DNA of 64,000 nucleotides from positions 1 to 64,000 of the forward strand of contig NZ_RRYW01000005.1 of assembly GCF_014861365.1 (NCBI RefSeq), given 5' to 3'. This document shows positions 29,814-38,794 of the stretch, piece by piece; within the stretch, counting starts at the first letter, position 1, and the number at the start of each line of letters is the position of its first letter. The translations under genes were made by a program, and so were the position numbers. The notes beneath the pieces were generated by a model that was not told the DNA's origin, searched no databases, and was given only the letters and a program-made list of their open reading frames with translations. This DNA is from Psychrobacter sp. FME6. GTDB taxonomy: Bacteria; Pseudomonadota; Gammaproteobacteria; Pseudomonadales; Moraxellaceae.

Positions 29814-29922
29814 AACCCAAAAAGTAAGATTAGCTGTGTCAAACTCGTTTAGTCTACAAGGCGTAGTACTTGCACTTGTTTTCCTTGCCACTCTATTTTT
29901 TTTGAATGGTATTATTATGATG
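29810..29922. repeat. Right inverted repeat of the RNase-barstar cassette
   Basis: This is the reverse complement partner of 28501-28607. It begins ACCAAACCCAAAAAGTA and runs out to GAATGGTATTATTATGATG; the left copy lacks a 6-bp piece of that end. The MITE-like copy C starts 12 bp further out. Confidence 0.85.
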
Positions 29923-29933
29923 CTATCGTCAGT

Positions 29934-30069
29934 TATAACTAAAAGAAGTAAAAAATATTGTAACGCGCTACTGGTATAAGTTTTTCTTGCTTGCTGTGCC
30001 TACGCAGACAGAGGCTACAAAAAACTTATACCAGCAACCCTGTATACCTTTGAAAGCGGAGCAACTATA
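29934..30069. repeat. MITE-like repeat, copy C
   Basis: The 136-bp element starts TATAACT and ends ACTATA. Inner arms CTGGTATAAGTTTTT and AAAAACTTATACCAG are perfect complements around the core TTGCTTGCTGTGCCTACGCA then GACAGAGGCTA. A stable stem-loop is expected in RNA or single-stranded DNA. Confidence 0.8.
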
Positions 30070-30109
30070 AATAATTATTTTACAGTAGACGTAATCTATC
30101 TACCGCCAA

Positions 30110-30143
30110 TAAAAAACGCCAGCAATTAAGCTGACGTTTTTTT
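30110..30143 (-). terminator. Rho-independent terminator of proA
   Basis: AAAAAACG(C)CAGC pairs with GCTG.ACGTTTTTTT around AATTAA. It lies about 50 bp after the proA stop on the minus strand. Confidence 0.75.
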
Positions 30144-30192
30144 GTGTATTATACGCTAAGTCACGCTATAGGTGACTGCTTAAAACTATGGA

Positions 30193-31494
30193 TTAGGCAC
30201 GAGTCTCGCCTTGACCGTAAACGATCCATTTTTGTGAGGTTAGTCCTTCAAGGCCGACAGGGCCGCGAGCATGAATTTTGTCGGTTGAGATACCAATTTC
30301 GGCACCAAGCCCATATTCGAAACCATCGGCAAAACGGCTAGAGGCGTTAATCATCACGCTTGCTGAGTCGACTTCGCGGATAAACCTTTGTGACTTGGTA
30401 TAGTTATCGGTAATGATAACGTCGGTATGATGGCTACCATGAGTATTGATGTGCTCAATCGCTTCATCGATGCCTGATAATACTTTTACCGCTAAAATAG
30501 GCGCGAGGTATTCGGTATCCCAGTCTTCAGAAGTGGCAGCTGAAAGATGACCGCTAAGCTTGGCATTATCATTTAAGATGGCTTGTGATTTTTCATCGAG
30601 GCGCAGTTGCATTGCATCATCAGCGGCTATAATCGCTTCGGCAATCTTTGGTAATAGCTCATTGGCGACGGCTTCGTCGACCAGTAGCGTCTCCATGGTA
30701 TTACAGGTACCGTAGCGATGGGTTTTTGCATTGACGCTAACTTTGACCGCTGTCTCCGGATCAGCATCGCTATCGATAAAGGTATGACAGTTACCATCTA
30801 AATGTTTGATGACCGGTACTTTGGCATCGTTACTGATACGAGCAATCAGGCCTTTGCCGCCACGTGGAACGATGACATCGACATACTCTGTCATGGTGAT
30901 AAGCTCGCCAACTGCCGCACGGTCAGTGGTTTGCAATACTTGCACGCTATGCTCAGATAGACCGGCCTTTTTTAACCCTTGCAAGATGCATTTAGCAATC
31001 GCTTGATTAGATTCAAAGGCTTCAGAACCACCGCGTAAGATAATGGCATTGCCTGATTTTAGTGCCAGAGAAGCAGCTTCGAGGGTCACGTTTGGACGCG
31101 ACTCATAAATCATGCCGACCACACCAAGCGGCACACGCATTTTACCCAAATGAATACCCGATGGCTGGTAAGTCATGTCCGTGACTTCGCCGATAGGATC
31201 AGGTAGCGCGGCGACATCTTCTAGTCCTTGCAACATACCATCGAATCGTACATCGTTTAGCTCTAAACGGTCTAATAATGCGGCGTCCAAATCGTTCTTT
31301 TGTCCATTATCCATATCGATTTTATTGGCGGCTAAAATCTCTGACTTGGCATTCAACAACACCTCATGAATCGCCATGAGTGCTGAGTTTTTATCCCCAG
31401 TATTGGCAGCAGCGAGGGTACGCGAAGCTGCTCGTGCTTGCTTGCCGACAGATTGCATATATGTGGTAACGTCTGTGGTAGTCGATTGACTCAT
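30193..31494 (-). CDS. proA: Gamma-glutamyl phosphate reductase (proline synthesis)
   Basis: This 433-residue cytoplasmic enzyme reduces gamma-glutamyl phosphate to glutamate semialdehyde with NADPH, the second step of proline synthesis. It has the ProA blocks [16 protein letters not shown] (about 127-142), the catalytic cysteine region [15 protein letters not shown], and [22 protein letters not shown] near the C-terminus. Length is normal. AAGGA is nine bases before the ATG. proB is not adjacent in this window. Confidence 0.96.
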   Translation of the reverse strand: MSQSTTTDVTTYMQSVGKQARAASRTLAAANTGDKNSALMAIHEVLLNAKSEILAANKIDMDNGQKNDLDAALLDRLELNDVRFDGMLQGLEDVAALPDPIGEVTDMTYQPSGIHLGKMRVPLGVVGMIYESRPNVTLEAASLALKSGNAIILRGGSEAFESNQAIAKCILQGLKKAGLSEHSVQVLQTTDRAAVGELITMTEYVDVIVPRGGKGLIARISNDAKVPVIKHLDGNCHTFIDSDADPETAVKVSVNAKTHRYGTCNTMETLLVDEAVANELLPKIAEAIIAADDAMQLRLDEKSQAILNDNAKLSGHLSAATSEDWDTEYLAPILAVKVLSGIDEAIEHINTHGSHHTDVIITDNYTKSQRFIREVDSASVMINASSRFADGFEYGLGAEIGISTDKIHARGPVGLEGLTSQKWIVYGQGETRA

Positions 31495-32092
31495 AAATTA
31501 TTTTCCTTATGGTTATAGATGTTTTAAACAAATAAAGCGCCCAAAAAGGCGAAAGTTTAGCAAAAAAGCATGTTTGGATGCCTATATGGCATTATGCTAT
31601 TTAACATAGAGGAGATTGAGTCGATAGTAAAGATGATTTTGTGAACAAGCTTTGCTTTACAAAGCGTTTACGACTGTCTTTATGGTCTTATAAGCAGTTC
31701 TAAATAAAATCGATACGACTGTAATAAAGTAAATAACCACGTGCTAGTGCTACTGTTATAAATGTTTCTTGCTTGCTGTCCGCAAGCGTGACAGAGGCTG
31801 CGTAAAATTGATAACAGTAGCACTCGTATCGGTTTTAAAGTGAATCAACTATATACTACATACTACTGATTTCATTTTAAGCTTTTAGGGCATAAATACT
31901 ATAAGAAGTTCTAAGGAGAAAACCTCCTGTTACATGGCTTTTTTTCGTTACGTACCTTTAACAGAACTGTGCTGTAACTACTAAGGTAGTGATGGGTAAT
32001 CGTCAGTATAGTGAGCGATAAGTTAATTGATGGTCAAGCTATTAATAAGATAACTAGCAAGATCTAAATAAATACTGATGATGGAGAATAAA
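31495..32092. other. Intergenic region holding a complete MITE-like repeat
   Basis: The 598-bp space between divergent genes contains repeat copy D (31691-31853). The sequence after it (31854-32080) is AT-rich with no recognised gene and should hold the promoter of the small lipoprotein gene. Confidence 0.5.
31691..31853. repeat. MITE-like repeat, copy D (longest)
   Basis: This 163-bp copy has outer left arm TAAGCAGTTCTAAATAAAAT and right arm ending TGAATCAACTATA. Inner arms GTGCTACTGTTAT and ATAACAGTAGCAC flank a core TTGCTTGCTGTCCGCAAGCG then TGACAGAGGCTG. The left arm is also found alone at 33589-33649. Confidence 0.75.
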
Positions 32093-32419
32093 ATGGCGAT
32101 TAAAAGTAACATGTATAAAAACGGGTTAATGGTTGGTTTGGTCGCGGCGGCATTGACCCTAAGTGCGTGTGGCAAAAAAGATGAGCCGCCGATGGAAACT
32201 GATCCAGCGGTTGATGCCCAGGCGCCAGTAGAGCAAGAAGCGGTGGGTGCAAATGATGATGTCGCTGTTGCTAGTGCAAATGACATTAATAATGATACCG
32301 ACACTGTGGTCATGACCGATGACGAAATCATGAATGATGATGTTGCAGTCGCCACTGCCGATGATGAAGCAGAAGTCATGGATGGTAGTGAATCTGAGGA
32401 ACACGTCTCGACTTATTAG
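32093..32419 (+). CDS. Small acidic lipoprotein of unknown function
   Basis: The product is 108 residues from the chosen start. An N-terminal basic/hydrophobic signal ends in the lipobox LSAC, followed by GKKDEPP. The mature part is low complexity, rich in Asp, Glu, Ala and Val, and has no recognisable domain. It should be lipid-anchored in the envelope. The frame is open to an ATG at 32078, but GGAG six bases before the ATG at 32093 makes this the better start. A strong terminator follows at 32472-32514. I do not recognise the family. Confidence 0.72.
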   Translation: MAIKSNMYKNGLMVGLVAAALTLSACGKKDEPPMETDPAVDAQAPVEQEAVGANDDVAVASANDINNDTDTVVMTDDEIMNDDVAVATADDEAEVMDGSESEEHVSTY

Positions 32420-32759
32420 GCCATTCAATTTAAGGTGCTAGATAAAACAACGCCTAGTACGCTAAAGTGATAAAATAAAGCTCAGCACTGTCAATGCAGT
32501 CTGAGCTTTATTTTATCCGTTATTTGGTCGCTCACTAAATATAGCTGTAATGGCGGTTTTAAACATAGGGTTTGCCTTTTTACTGCGTAATAAGCGACAA
32601 TGTGACATTTTTCTGTTTGTCTCATTAGCTGTCATGCTATCGCGTTAAGACGATGGTTGCTATTTATAGCGATAGCAGCTGATATCGTACTATTTACTTG
32701 TATCCACTTATTACTTGTATTCACGTTTTCACTCATATTTATTGGAAGTCTGCTAAACC
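32420..32759. other. Spacer before the first amino acid transporter locus
   Basis: The 340 bp contain the lipoprotein terminator at 32472-32514. After it comes AT-rich DNA that must hold the promoter of the ABC ATPase gene. No gene was recognised. Confidence 0.4.
32472..32514 (+). terminator. Rho-independent terminator of the small lipoprotein gene
   Basis: AAAATAAAGCTCAG pairs with CTGAGCTTTATTTT, and CACTG/CAGT extends the stem. It lies 53 bp after the stop. Confidence 0.85.
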
Positions 32760-33560
32760 ATGCTTGATACTGCAAAGAATCCGACTCGGCCTATCGCCTT
32801 AGATTTACAAGACATTCATAAAAGCTTCGGCTCGCTTGCTGTGCTAAAAGGGGTGTCTCTTACCGCCTACGACGGTGACGTCATCTCTATTTTGGGCTCA
32901 TCTGGCTCAGGTAAATCTACATTGCTGCGCTGTATCAATTTGCTCGAAAAGCCCAATCAGGGTCGCATCATCATCGGTAACGACGAGCTGATGCTAAAAC
33001 CTGCCAAGTCAGGCGAGTTGCAAGCAGCAGATGTCAAACAGTTAGAAAGCTTGCGCGCGCGCGTGGGTTTTGTGTTTCAGAACTTCAACTTGTGGCCGCA
33101 CAAAACGATTTTGCAAAATATTATCGAAGGGCCAACGCAAGTCTTAAAAATTAAAAAAGACCAAGCCATTAGCGATGCGGAAAAGCTACTCGATAAAGTA
33201 GGTTTACTCGATAAAAAAGACGCTTATCCAGCGAATTTATCAGGTGGTCAACGCCAGCGTGTCGCTATAGCGCGCGCTCTAGCGATGCAGCCGCAAGTAC
33301 TGTTGTTTGATGAGCCAACCTCAGCGCTAGACCCTGAGCTGGTCAACGAAGTGCTGGCTGTGATGCGCGAGTTGGCAGCAGAAGGGCGTACGATGCTGAT
33401 TGTTACCCATGAGATGCGTTTTGCTCGTGAGGTCTCCAGCAAGGTAGTCTTTTTACATCAAGGCGTGATCGAAGAAATTGGCACGCCTGAACAAGTCTTT
33501 GATAATCCTACCTCTGCGCGCGTCAAAGACTTTATGGCCTCGCATCGCCAAAACAGCTAA
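32760..33560 (+). CDS. Polar/basic amino acid ABC transporter ATP-binding protein (HisP/ArtP type)
   Basis: This 266-residue ATPase drives the transporter formed with the two permeases at 37148-38620. It has Walker [10 protein letters not shown], a Q-loop [12 protein letters not shown], the signature [15 protein letters not shown], Walker [14 protein letters not shown] and the H-loop TH of LIVTHEM. It lies first in the locus, 360 bp before the first binding-protein gene, so it may be a separate transcript. The family imports arginine, histidine, lysine or glutamine; the exact substrate is not shown by sequence. Confidence 0.9.
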   Translation: MLDTAKNPTRPIALDLQDIHKSFGSLAVLKGVSLTAYDGDVISILGSSGSGKSTLLRCINLLEKPNQGRIIIGNDELMLKPAKSGELQAADVKQLESLRARVGFVFQNFNLWPHKTILQNIIEGPTQVLKIKKDQAISDAEKLLDKVGLLDKKDAYPANLSGGQRQRVAIARALAMQPQVLLFDEPTSALDPELVNEVLAVMRELAAEGRTMLIVTHEMRFAREVSSKVVFLHQGVIEEIGTPEQVFDNPTSARVKDFMASHRQNS

Positions 33561-33916
33561 TCTGGCATTTAGCCCCTGTTTATCTTCAAGCAGCACGTGG
33601 CTATTTACCTTATTACAATCGTATCGACTTTATTTAGAACTGCCTATATCCTCAATTTATTTAAACTATAGAAACTACTGTTTAGTAAGCATCGTTGATT
33701 ATTTATTACCCATTAATAACAGTCGGTATGCAAAACGTTTGTTTTTGATATTTTACTCAGGTATTATCAGAAGGTTTATAAGTGGTCGATATGACGGCTG
33801 CTTGTCTATTCTGCTATCTATATTGTTTGTCTGGCAGGGACGTCAGAGAACGCTATATTAGAGCAACCATATATTAAAACTCCCCTATTAAAATCCCATC
33901 AGAATTTAAGGAATGT
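33561..33916. other. Intergenic region with a repeat remnant
   Basis: The 356 bp hold a half-element remnant at 33589-33649 and otherwise AT-rich DNA. An open plus-strand frame overlaps the ATPase 3' end but has no ribosome site or family match. The first binding-protein promoter is expected in the last 100 bp. Confidence 0.4.
33589..33649. repeat. Solo left arm of the long MITE-like repeat
   Basis: These 61 bases match the reverse complement of the left arm of copy D (31691-31752) with about five changes, including the stretch GACTTTATTTAGAACTGC, but the palindromic core is missing. Confidence 0.65.
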
Positions 33917-34717
33917 ATGATGTCGAATTCTCGCCTATTGTGGTCATCGATGACCGTCACTGTAGCATTGATGCTGAGTGCTTGTAGTCAACCAGCTGAT
34001 GAAGCTACTGATACCAACGCTGATGCACCTGCGGCAGAAACGGCTGGCAAGACCATTCGTATCGCCACCGAAGGCGCTTATCCTCCTTTTAACTATACCA
34101 ATGCTGATGGTAGCTTGGCAGGGTTCGACATCGATGTTGCCAATGCCTTATGTGACCAGATGCAAGCCAAGTGTGACATCGTCGCACAAGATTGGGACGG
34201 TATCATTCCAGGTCTATTGGCGCAAAAATATGACGCCGTCATCGCTGGGATGTCTATCACTGACGAACGTCAAGAAAAGGTCGATTTTAGCGAGCCTTAC
34301 TTTGCCAATACCATGGTATGGCTGACAGATAATGATGGTAGTTTTGATCCTAAGACTATTAAAGACTTGACGCTCGGTGGTCAGCGTTCAACGACGCCTG
34401 GTGCTTATCTGCAAGATAATTATGAAGGCAAAGACGGTAATACTGTCCAGTTGTATGACAATTATGACAATGCCTATTTAGACCTAAAATCTGGTCGTAG
34501 CGATGCGGTATTGGCCGAAAAAGTCTCTGCTAAATCATGGTTAGCAGACAATACCAAAGGCTTCGGTATCGTGGGTGATGAGATTGATAACGATGACAAT
34601 ATTGCCATTGCTGTGCGTAAAGGTGATCCAATCAGAGACGACTTTAATAAAGCGTTGAGCGAAATCCGTAGTAACGGTGAGCTTGCTCGTCTCGAACAGG
34701 AAAACTTTGGTCAATAA
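33917..34717 (+). CDS. Amino acid-binding lipoprotein 1 (HisJ/ArtI-like)
   Basis: This 266-residue periplasmic binding protein has a lipobox LSAC. The fold blocks are IRIATEGAYPPFNYTNADG, the family line AQDWDGIIPGLLAQKYD, AGMSITDERQEKVDFSEPYF, and the ligand-site GGQRSTTPG. It should capture a polar or basic amino acid and hand it to the permeases downstream. AAGGA lies four or seven bases before the two possible ATGs (33917, 33920). It is the first of three tandem paralogs. Confidence 0.88.
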   Translation: MMSNSRLLWSSMTVTVALMLSACSQPADEATDTNADAPAAETAGKTIRIATEGAYPPFNYTNADGSLAGFDIDVANALCDQMQAKCDIVAQDWDGIIPGLLAQKYDAVIAGMSITDERQEKVDFSEPYFANTMVWLTDNDGSFDPKTIKDLTLGGQRSTTPGAYLQDNYEGKDGNTVQLYDNYDNAYLDLKSGRSDAVLAEKVSAKSWLADNTKGFGIVGDEIDNDDNIAIAVRKGDPIRDDFNKALSEIRSNGELARLEQENFGQ

Positions 34718-34805
34718 TTTTGATTGATAGGTTTCAATCAATAATCTTTGAGCAACCAATTGCGGATCAATAAACGGCTGGTAAATATATTAAGGAATAA
34801 TACCT

Positions 34806-35750
34806 ATGATAATTTCAATGACATCATCAATGAGCAAAAAAGCCTTGTGGCTTGCCCCACTAAGTGCAGCCATGCTAATGCTGACAGCTTGTAACAATAG
34901 CTCAGCACCGGTAGATAATGCAGAAACTGATGCGGCAGCTGAAGCGCCTCTAAACATCAAAATCGCCACAGAATCAAGCTATAAGCCTTTTAGCTACACC
35001 GATGCCGATGGCAAACTGATCGGCTATGAAATTGAGCTGGTTGATGCGTTATGTGCGCAAATGAAAGCGGAGTGTGAGGTCGTCTCGCAAGATTGGGACG
35101 GTTTGATTCCAGGCTTGAATGCGCAGAAGTTTGATGCGGCTATCGCTGGTATGTCAATCACGCCTGAACGCAAAGAGGTTGTGGACTTCAGCGACCCTTA
35201 CTTTCATACCGGTATTATCTTAATTGGTAAAAAAGGTGATGACATCAGTGTAGAAGGCCTAAAAGATCAGCCTATTGCGTCACAGCGCTCAACGGTTGCT
35301 TCACAGTATTTGCAAGATGAACATAAAGATGCGGATATCAAGCTTTATGACACTCAAGACAACGCTTATCTAGACCTCACGTCAGGTCGAGTACGCGGCA
35401 TGATGTCTGACAAAGTAACAGGCATCGACTGGTTAAAAACCGAAGCCGGTAAAGACTACGAAGTCAAAGGCCAAGAAATCAGCACCAGCGACGACGCCAT
35501 GGGTATTGCTTTCCGTAAAGGCGATCCATTGGTTGCTAAATTTAATACAGCCTTAGCTGAGTTAAAAGACAACGGCACTTATGATCAAATAACGGGCAGT
35601 TACTTTGGTACCAGCTCGACCACTGCGGCGCAAAAAGCAGTCGTGACCAATAGTGTCGAAGAGGGTGTTGTTGATAACAGTGTTGATAACATTGTTAATA
35701 GTAACGCAATCACCGCTGAAGAAGAGCAAGCAGAAGCGGCAGCTAATTAA
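34806..35750 (+). CDS. Amino acid-binding lipoprotein 2 (HisJ/ArtI-like)
   Basis: This 314-residue paralog has lipobox LTAC. It has the same core blocks: ATESSYKPFSYTDADG, SQDWDGLIPGL, AGMSITPERKEVVDFSDPYF and IASQRSTVAS. It differs from its neighbours by an acidic/Val-rich C-terminal tail of about 45 residues after the binding domain. AAGGA lies nine bases before the ATG. Gap to binding protein 1 is 88 bp. Sequence differences around the ligand site suggest a different ligand range, but which is unknown. Confidence 0.86.
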   Translation: MIISMTSSMSKKALWLAPLSAAMLMLTACNNSSAPVDNAETDAAAEAPLNIKIATESSYKPFSYTDADGKLIGYEIELVDALCAQMKAECEVVSQDWDGLIPGLNAQKFDAAIAGMSITPERKEVVDFSDPYFHTGIILIGKKGDDISVEGLKDQPIASQRSTVASQYLQDEHKDADIKLYDTQDNAYLDLTSGRVRGMMSDKVTGIDWLKTEAGKDYEVKGQEISTSDDAMGIAFRKGDPLVAKFNTALAELKDNGTYDQITGSYFGTSSTTAAQKAVVTNSVEEGVVDNSVDNIVNSNAITAEEEQAEAAAN

Positions 35751-35817
35751 TACGACAGCTAATGGATAACGTTGTATTTTTTACCGTGTTTTCTCAAAGT
35801 AAAAATCAAGGACGATT

Positions 35818-36735
35818 ATGAGCAACCATTGTGTCCCAGCCATCACCGTGACGGGCAAAACGATCATGAATTCTGTAACAACGAGTCATAAGTCAACGTC
35901 ATTGCTGGTACTGGCGGCGCTCTTAGCTTTAGGTGGCTGTAGCAATAATCAAGAGAGTGCTACTGAGACCAATACGCAGGTTACTGAGAACACTGCGGCA
36001 ACAACTGATGAAGTATTGCGCATCGGTACTGAGGGCGCTTATGCCCCTTTTAACTATACCAATGCCGATGGGACGTTGGGTGGCTTTGATGTTGAAATAG
36101 CCAATGCCATCTGTGCTGATATGCAAGTGAGCTGTGAAATCATGGCGCAAGACTGGGACGGTATTATCCCTGGTCTAAAGGCGGGTAAGTATGATGCCAT
36201 TGTCGCGGCGATGTCGGTAACACCTGAACGCGCCAAACAAGTTGCCTTCACAGATCCGTACTTTAGCAATGCATTGGTTTTTTTAGCCAAAAAAGACAGC
36301 AGTTTTGATCCGAGCAGTAGCAGCGATATTAATGCACACTCTATTGCCGCGCAGCGCTCGACCATCTCCTCGCAGTGGTTAGAAGATGTTTATCCAAAAG
36401 CCAATATGAAGCTATATGATACGCTGAGTAATGCCTTTTTGGATTTGGGTTCTGGTCGCGTCGATGCCATGATTTCTGACAAGCTGCCAGCGATAGAATG
36501 GCTTGGCTCACCGTCAGGTAGTGATTATGTGCTAAAAGGTGATGATATTGATATCAATGATAATTTTGCCATTGCTGTACGTCCTGACGATGAAGCGTTA
36601 CAAGCGAAGATTAATCAATCATTGGCTAACCTAAAGTCTAATGGCACTTATGACAAAATCAATCAAAAATATTTTGCCGTGCCAGCCAGTGCGACAGCCA
36701 CAGAAACTCCAATCGTAGATAGCGCTGCACAATAG
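35818..36735 (+). CDS. Amino acid-binding lipoprotein 3 (HisJ/ArtI-like)
   Basis: This 305-residue paralog has lipobox LGGC (Cys41). Core blocks are IGTEGAYAPFNYTNADG, AQDWDGIIPGLKAGKYD, AAMSVTPERAKQVAFTDPYF and IAAQRSTISS. AAGGA lies five bases before the ATG at 35818; the in-frame ATG at 35866 would give a more usual signal length. It closes a transcription unit: a terminator follows at 36797-36827 before the permease genes. Confidence 0.86.
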   Translation: MSNHCVPAITVTGKTIMNSVTTSHKSTSLLVLAALLALGGCSNNQESATETNTQVTENTAATTDEVLRIGTEGAYAPFNYTNADGTLGGFDVEIANAICADMQVSCEIMAQDWDGIIPGLKAGKYDAIVAAMSVTPERAKQVAFTDPYFSNALVFLAKKDSSFDPSSSSDINAHSIAAQRSTISSQWLEDVYPKANMKLYDTLSNAFLDLGSGRVDAMISDKLPAIEWLGSPSGSDYVLKGDDIDINDNFAIAVRPDDEALQAKINQSLANLKSNGTYDKINQKYFAVPASATATETPIVDSAAQ

Positions 36736-37147
36736 CCATAATCACTCAGTATTATTGTCGCATTAATGACTGTATTACTGTTGTATGAATAAGCAGAAAG
36801 ACATTACCAGTGGTGATGTCTTTTTTTATTTTATGGGTAATTGACTGTCAACTTTGGTCAAACCTCTGTTATTTATTTAATATTAATCGCTATAAGTGCC
36901 TATTTAAGCAGCGCTTTTACGTGTCAGTATTAACATAGCGGCGAGCGAATATGATAAAATCAGCGCTCATTTCTACTGTGTCAATTACCGCAGCAATAAT
37001 CGTATGCATCTGACGTCAATCTATGACGCAAGCGGCCATTATCTATTTGGTCTACAATACGTTTATCAGCAGCGCTCAGCTATTGATGCTGATTCTTTTA
37101 ACTCATATTTTGCAACTTGCTAATATAAAGAGACTGAGTGGATAATT
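36736..37147. other. Spacer between binding-protein and permease genes
   Basis: The 412 bp contain a terminator and then AT-rich DNA that must hold a separate promoter for the permeases. No gene was recognised. Confidence 0.4.
36797..36827 (+). terminator. Rho-independent terminator after the third binding protein
   Basis: AAAGACATTACC pairs with GGTGATGTCTTT over a 3-base loop, with a T-run after it. It separates the three binding-protein genes from the permeases. Confidence 0.85.
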
Positions 37148-37882
37148 GTGTTTGATTTACAAGGATTTGGCGCGCTTTTATTGAGCGGCGCTACCGTCAC
37201 CATAAAGCTTGCTATGACCAGCTTAATCATCGGTTTGGCTCTAGGCCTGCTCGGTGCGACAGCGAAACTGTCTAATATCTGGCTGTTGCGTAAACTTGCG
37301 ACTGTCTATACCGCTACGATGCGCGGTATTCCTGAGTTGCTGTTGGTACTGTTTATCTATTATGGCGGTTCTATACTGCTAATGAGCGTCCTCAAAAAGT
37401 TTGGCTATAACGACTATGTCGAAATTAGTGCTTTTTGGGGCGGGGTGATGGCGCTGTCTATTGCTTTTGGGGCTTATGCGACTGAAATTTTCCGCATGTC
37501 GATTCAAGAGATTCCGATAGGGCAAAATGAAGCGGCGCAAGCGATTGGGATGCGTCCTTTTCAGACTTTTTATCGTATTACCTTACCGCAAGTATGGCAG
37601 ATTGCATTGCCAGGACTGGGCAATTTATTTTTGGTATTGCTCAAAGACACGGCATTGGTCTCGGTCGTGGGTCTCAAGGATATCATGTATCAATCTTCGC
37701 GTGCGGCGCAGTCAACACAGCAGCCATTTACCTTTTATATGGCAGCGGCGATTATCTATTTGGGTCTGACCATGTTGATTACTGGCTTTATGATGTGGCT
37801 TGAATGGCGCGCCAATCCAGCGGCGCGCTATGCTAAAAAGCTCAGCCGTCAAACCACTCACCGTCAATCGACCATAGGGTAG
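37148..37882 (+). CDS. Amino acid ABC transporter permease (HisQ/ArtQ type)
   Basis: This 244-residue inner-membrane protein has five or so helices. The family EAA loop reads GQNEAAQAIGMRPFQTF, near residue 125, which contacts the ATPase. It likely pairs with the next permease as a heterodimer, and with the ATPase at 32760. The start is GTG at 37148, with only a weak ribosome site (GAGTGG). The next gene starts 12 bp after its stop, so the two are one operon. Confidence 0.88.
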   Translation: MFDLQGFGALLLSGATVTIKLAMTSLIIGLALGLLGATAKLSNIWLLRKLATVYTATMRGIPELLLVLFIYYGGSILLMSVLKKFGYNDYVEISAFWGGVMALSIAFGAYATEIFRMSIQEIPIGQNEAAQAIGMRPFQTFYRITLPQVWQIALPGLGNLFLVLLKDTALVSVVGLKDIMYQSSRAAQSTQQPFTFYMAAAIIYLGLTMLITGFMMWLEWRANPAARYAKKLSRQTTHRQSTIG

Positions 37883-37894
37883 AGGAGAGATACT

Positions 37895-38620
37895 ATGGAT
37901 TGGAATTGGCAGGTCATTTTTGACCATATCCCTGACTTACTTGGTGGCGCGGTATTGACCGTACAGCTGGTGGTGTTCTCAGGGGTTATCGGGCTGTTAT
38001 TTGGTTTGATTTTGGCGTTATTGCGGCTGTCCAAAAGTTGGACAGTGCAGGTGTTACCGTTTTTATATATTTTCTTTTTCCGCGGTACACCGTTACTGGT
38101 GCAGATATTTTTGATTTACTACGGTCTTGGTCAATTTGAAGCCGTACGTGAGTCGTTCTTATGGGAGCCGGTACTTAGCCAAGCTTACTGGTGTGCCATC
38201 ATTGCCTTTACTTTAAATACCAGCGCGTACTTAGCCGAGATTATTCGTGGTGCTATTCAGAATATCCCTGTAGGTGAGCTTGAAGCCGCCGACGCGATTG
38301 GTATGTCAAAATGGCAAAAGCTGACGCGTATTACTTTACCGCGTGCCTTTGGTATTGTCATTCCAGCTTACAGTAATGAAGTTATCTTTATGCTAAAGGG
38401 TAGTGCGCTAGCCTCCACCATCGCCTTGATGGACATCACTGGCGTCGCGCGGACGATTAGTGCGCGGACTTATACCTTGATGGAGTTATTCTTTGCCGCC
38501 GGTATTGTCTATCTTTTATTATCGTGGGTGATTCTATTTAGCTTTAGATTGTTTGAAAAGCGTATGAACCGTCACGCAAGTTATGTGCCACCAGATGTGA
38601 TTACCAATACCATTCCTTAA
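37895..38620 (+). CDS. Amino acid ABC transporter permease (HisM/ArtM type)
   Basis: This 241-residue partner of the preceding permease has the EAA loop VGELEAADAIGMSKWQKL and the helix-start block FFFRGTPLLVQIFLIYYG. GAGGAG is well placed before the ATG. It is the last gene of the transporter locus. No clear terminator follows; a short TAATGG repeat and a damaged MITE-like repeat come next. Confidence 0.9.
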   Translation: MDWNWQVIFDHIPDLLGGAVLTVQLVVFSGVIGLLFGLILALLRLSKSWTVQVLPFLYIFFFRGTPLLVQIFLIYYGLGQFEAVRESFLWEPVLSQAYWCAIIAFTLNTSAYLAEIIRGAIQNIPVGELEAADAIGMSKWQKLTRITLPRAFGIVIPAYSNEVIFMLKGSALASTIALMDITGVARTISARTYTLMELFFAAGIVYLLLSWVILFSFRLFEKRMNRHASYVPPDVITNTIP

Positions 38621-38631
38621 TGGTTTAGGGT

Positions 38632-38656
38632 TAATGGTAATGGTAATGGTAATGGT
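38632..38656. repeat. Hexamer tandem repeat (TAATGG)n
   Basis: Four copies of TAATGG in a row lie just after the permease stop. Such tracts can change length by slippage. It sits outside any gene. Confidence 0.8.
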
Positions 38657-38659
38657 AGA

Positions 38660-38750
38660 TATAGTGGATTCATTTTAGAAAAGATACAGTGTTATTGCCT
38701 GTATTTTTTGCTTGCTGTTTGCAGGTGAGACAGATCCTATAGTGCTGTAA
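38660..38750. repeat. MITE-like repeat, copy E (diverged)
   Basis: It starts TATAGTGGATTCATTTTAGA and holds the core TTTTTTGCTTGCTGTTTGCA then GGTGAGACAG. The right arm is not clear after about 38750, so the copy is probably truncated. Confidence 0.5.
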
Positions 38751-38794
38751 TTACTCCTGATAATAATAGCCATCCTTTGTTTTGAGAGTTTAGT

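Noticed and set aside
32023-32379. Minus-strand 118-codon frame opposite the small lipoprotein
   Set aside because: The plus strand has a good ribosome site, a lipobox and a following terminator. The minus frame is a low-complexity Ser/Thr mirror.
33478-33861. Plus-strand frame overlapping the end of the ABC ATPase
   Set aside because: Starts inside the ATPase gene, crosses a repeat remnant and has no family match.
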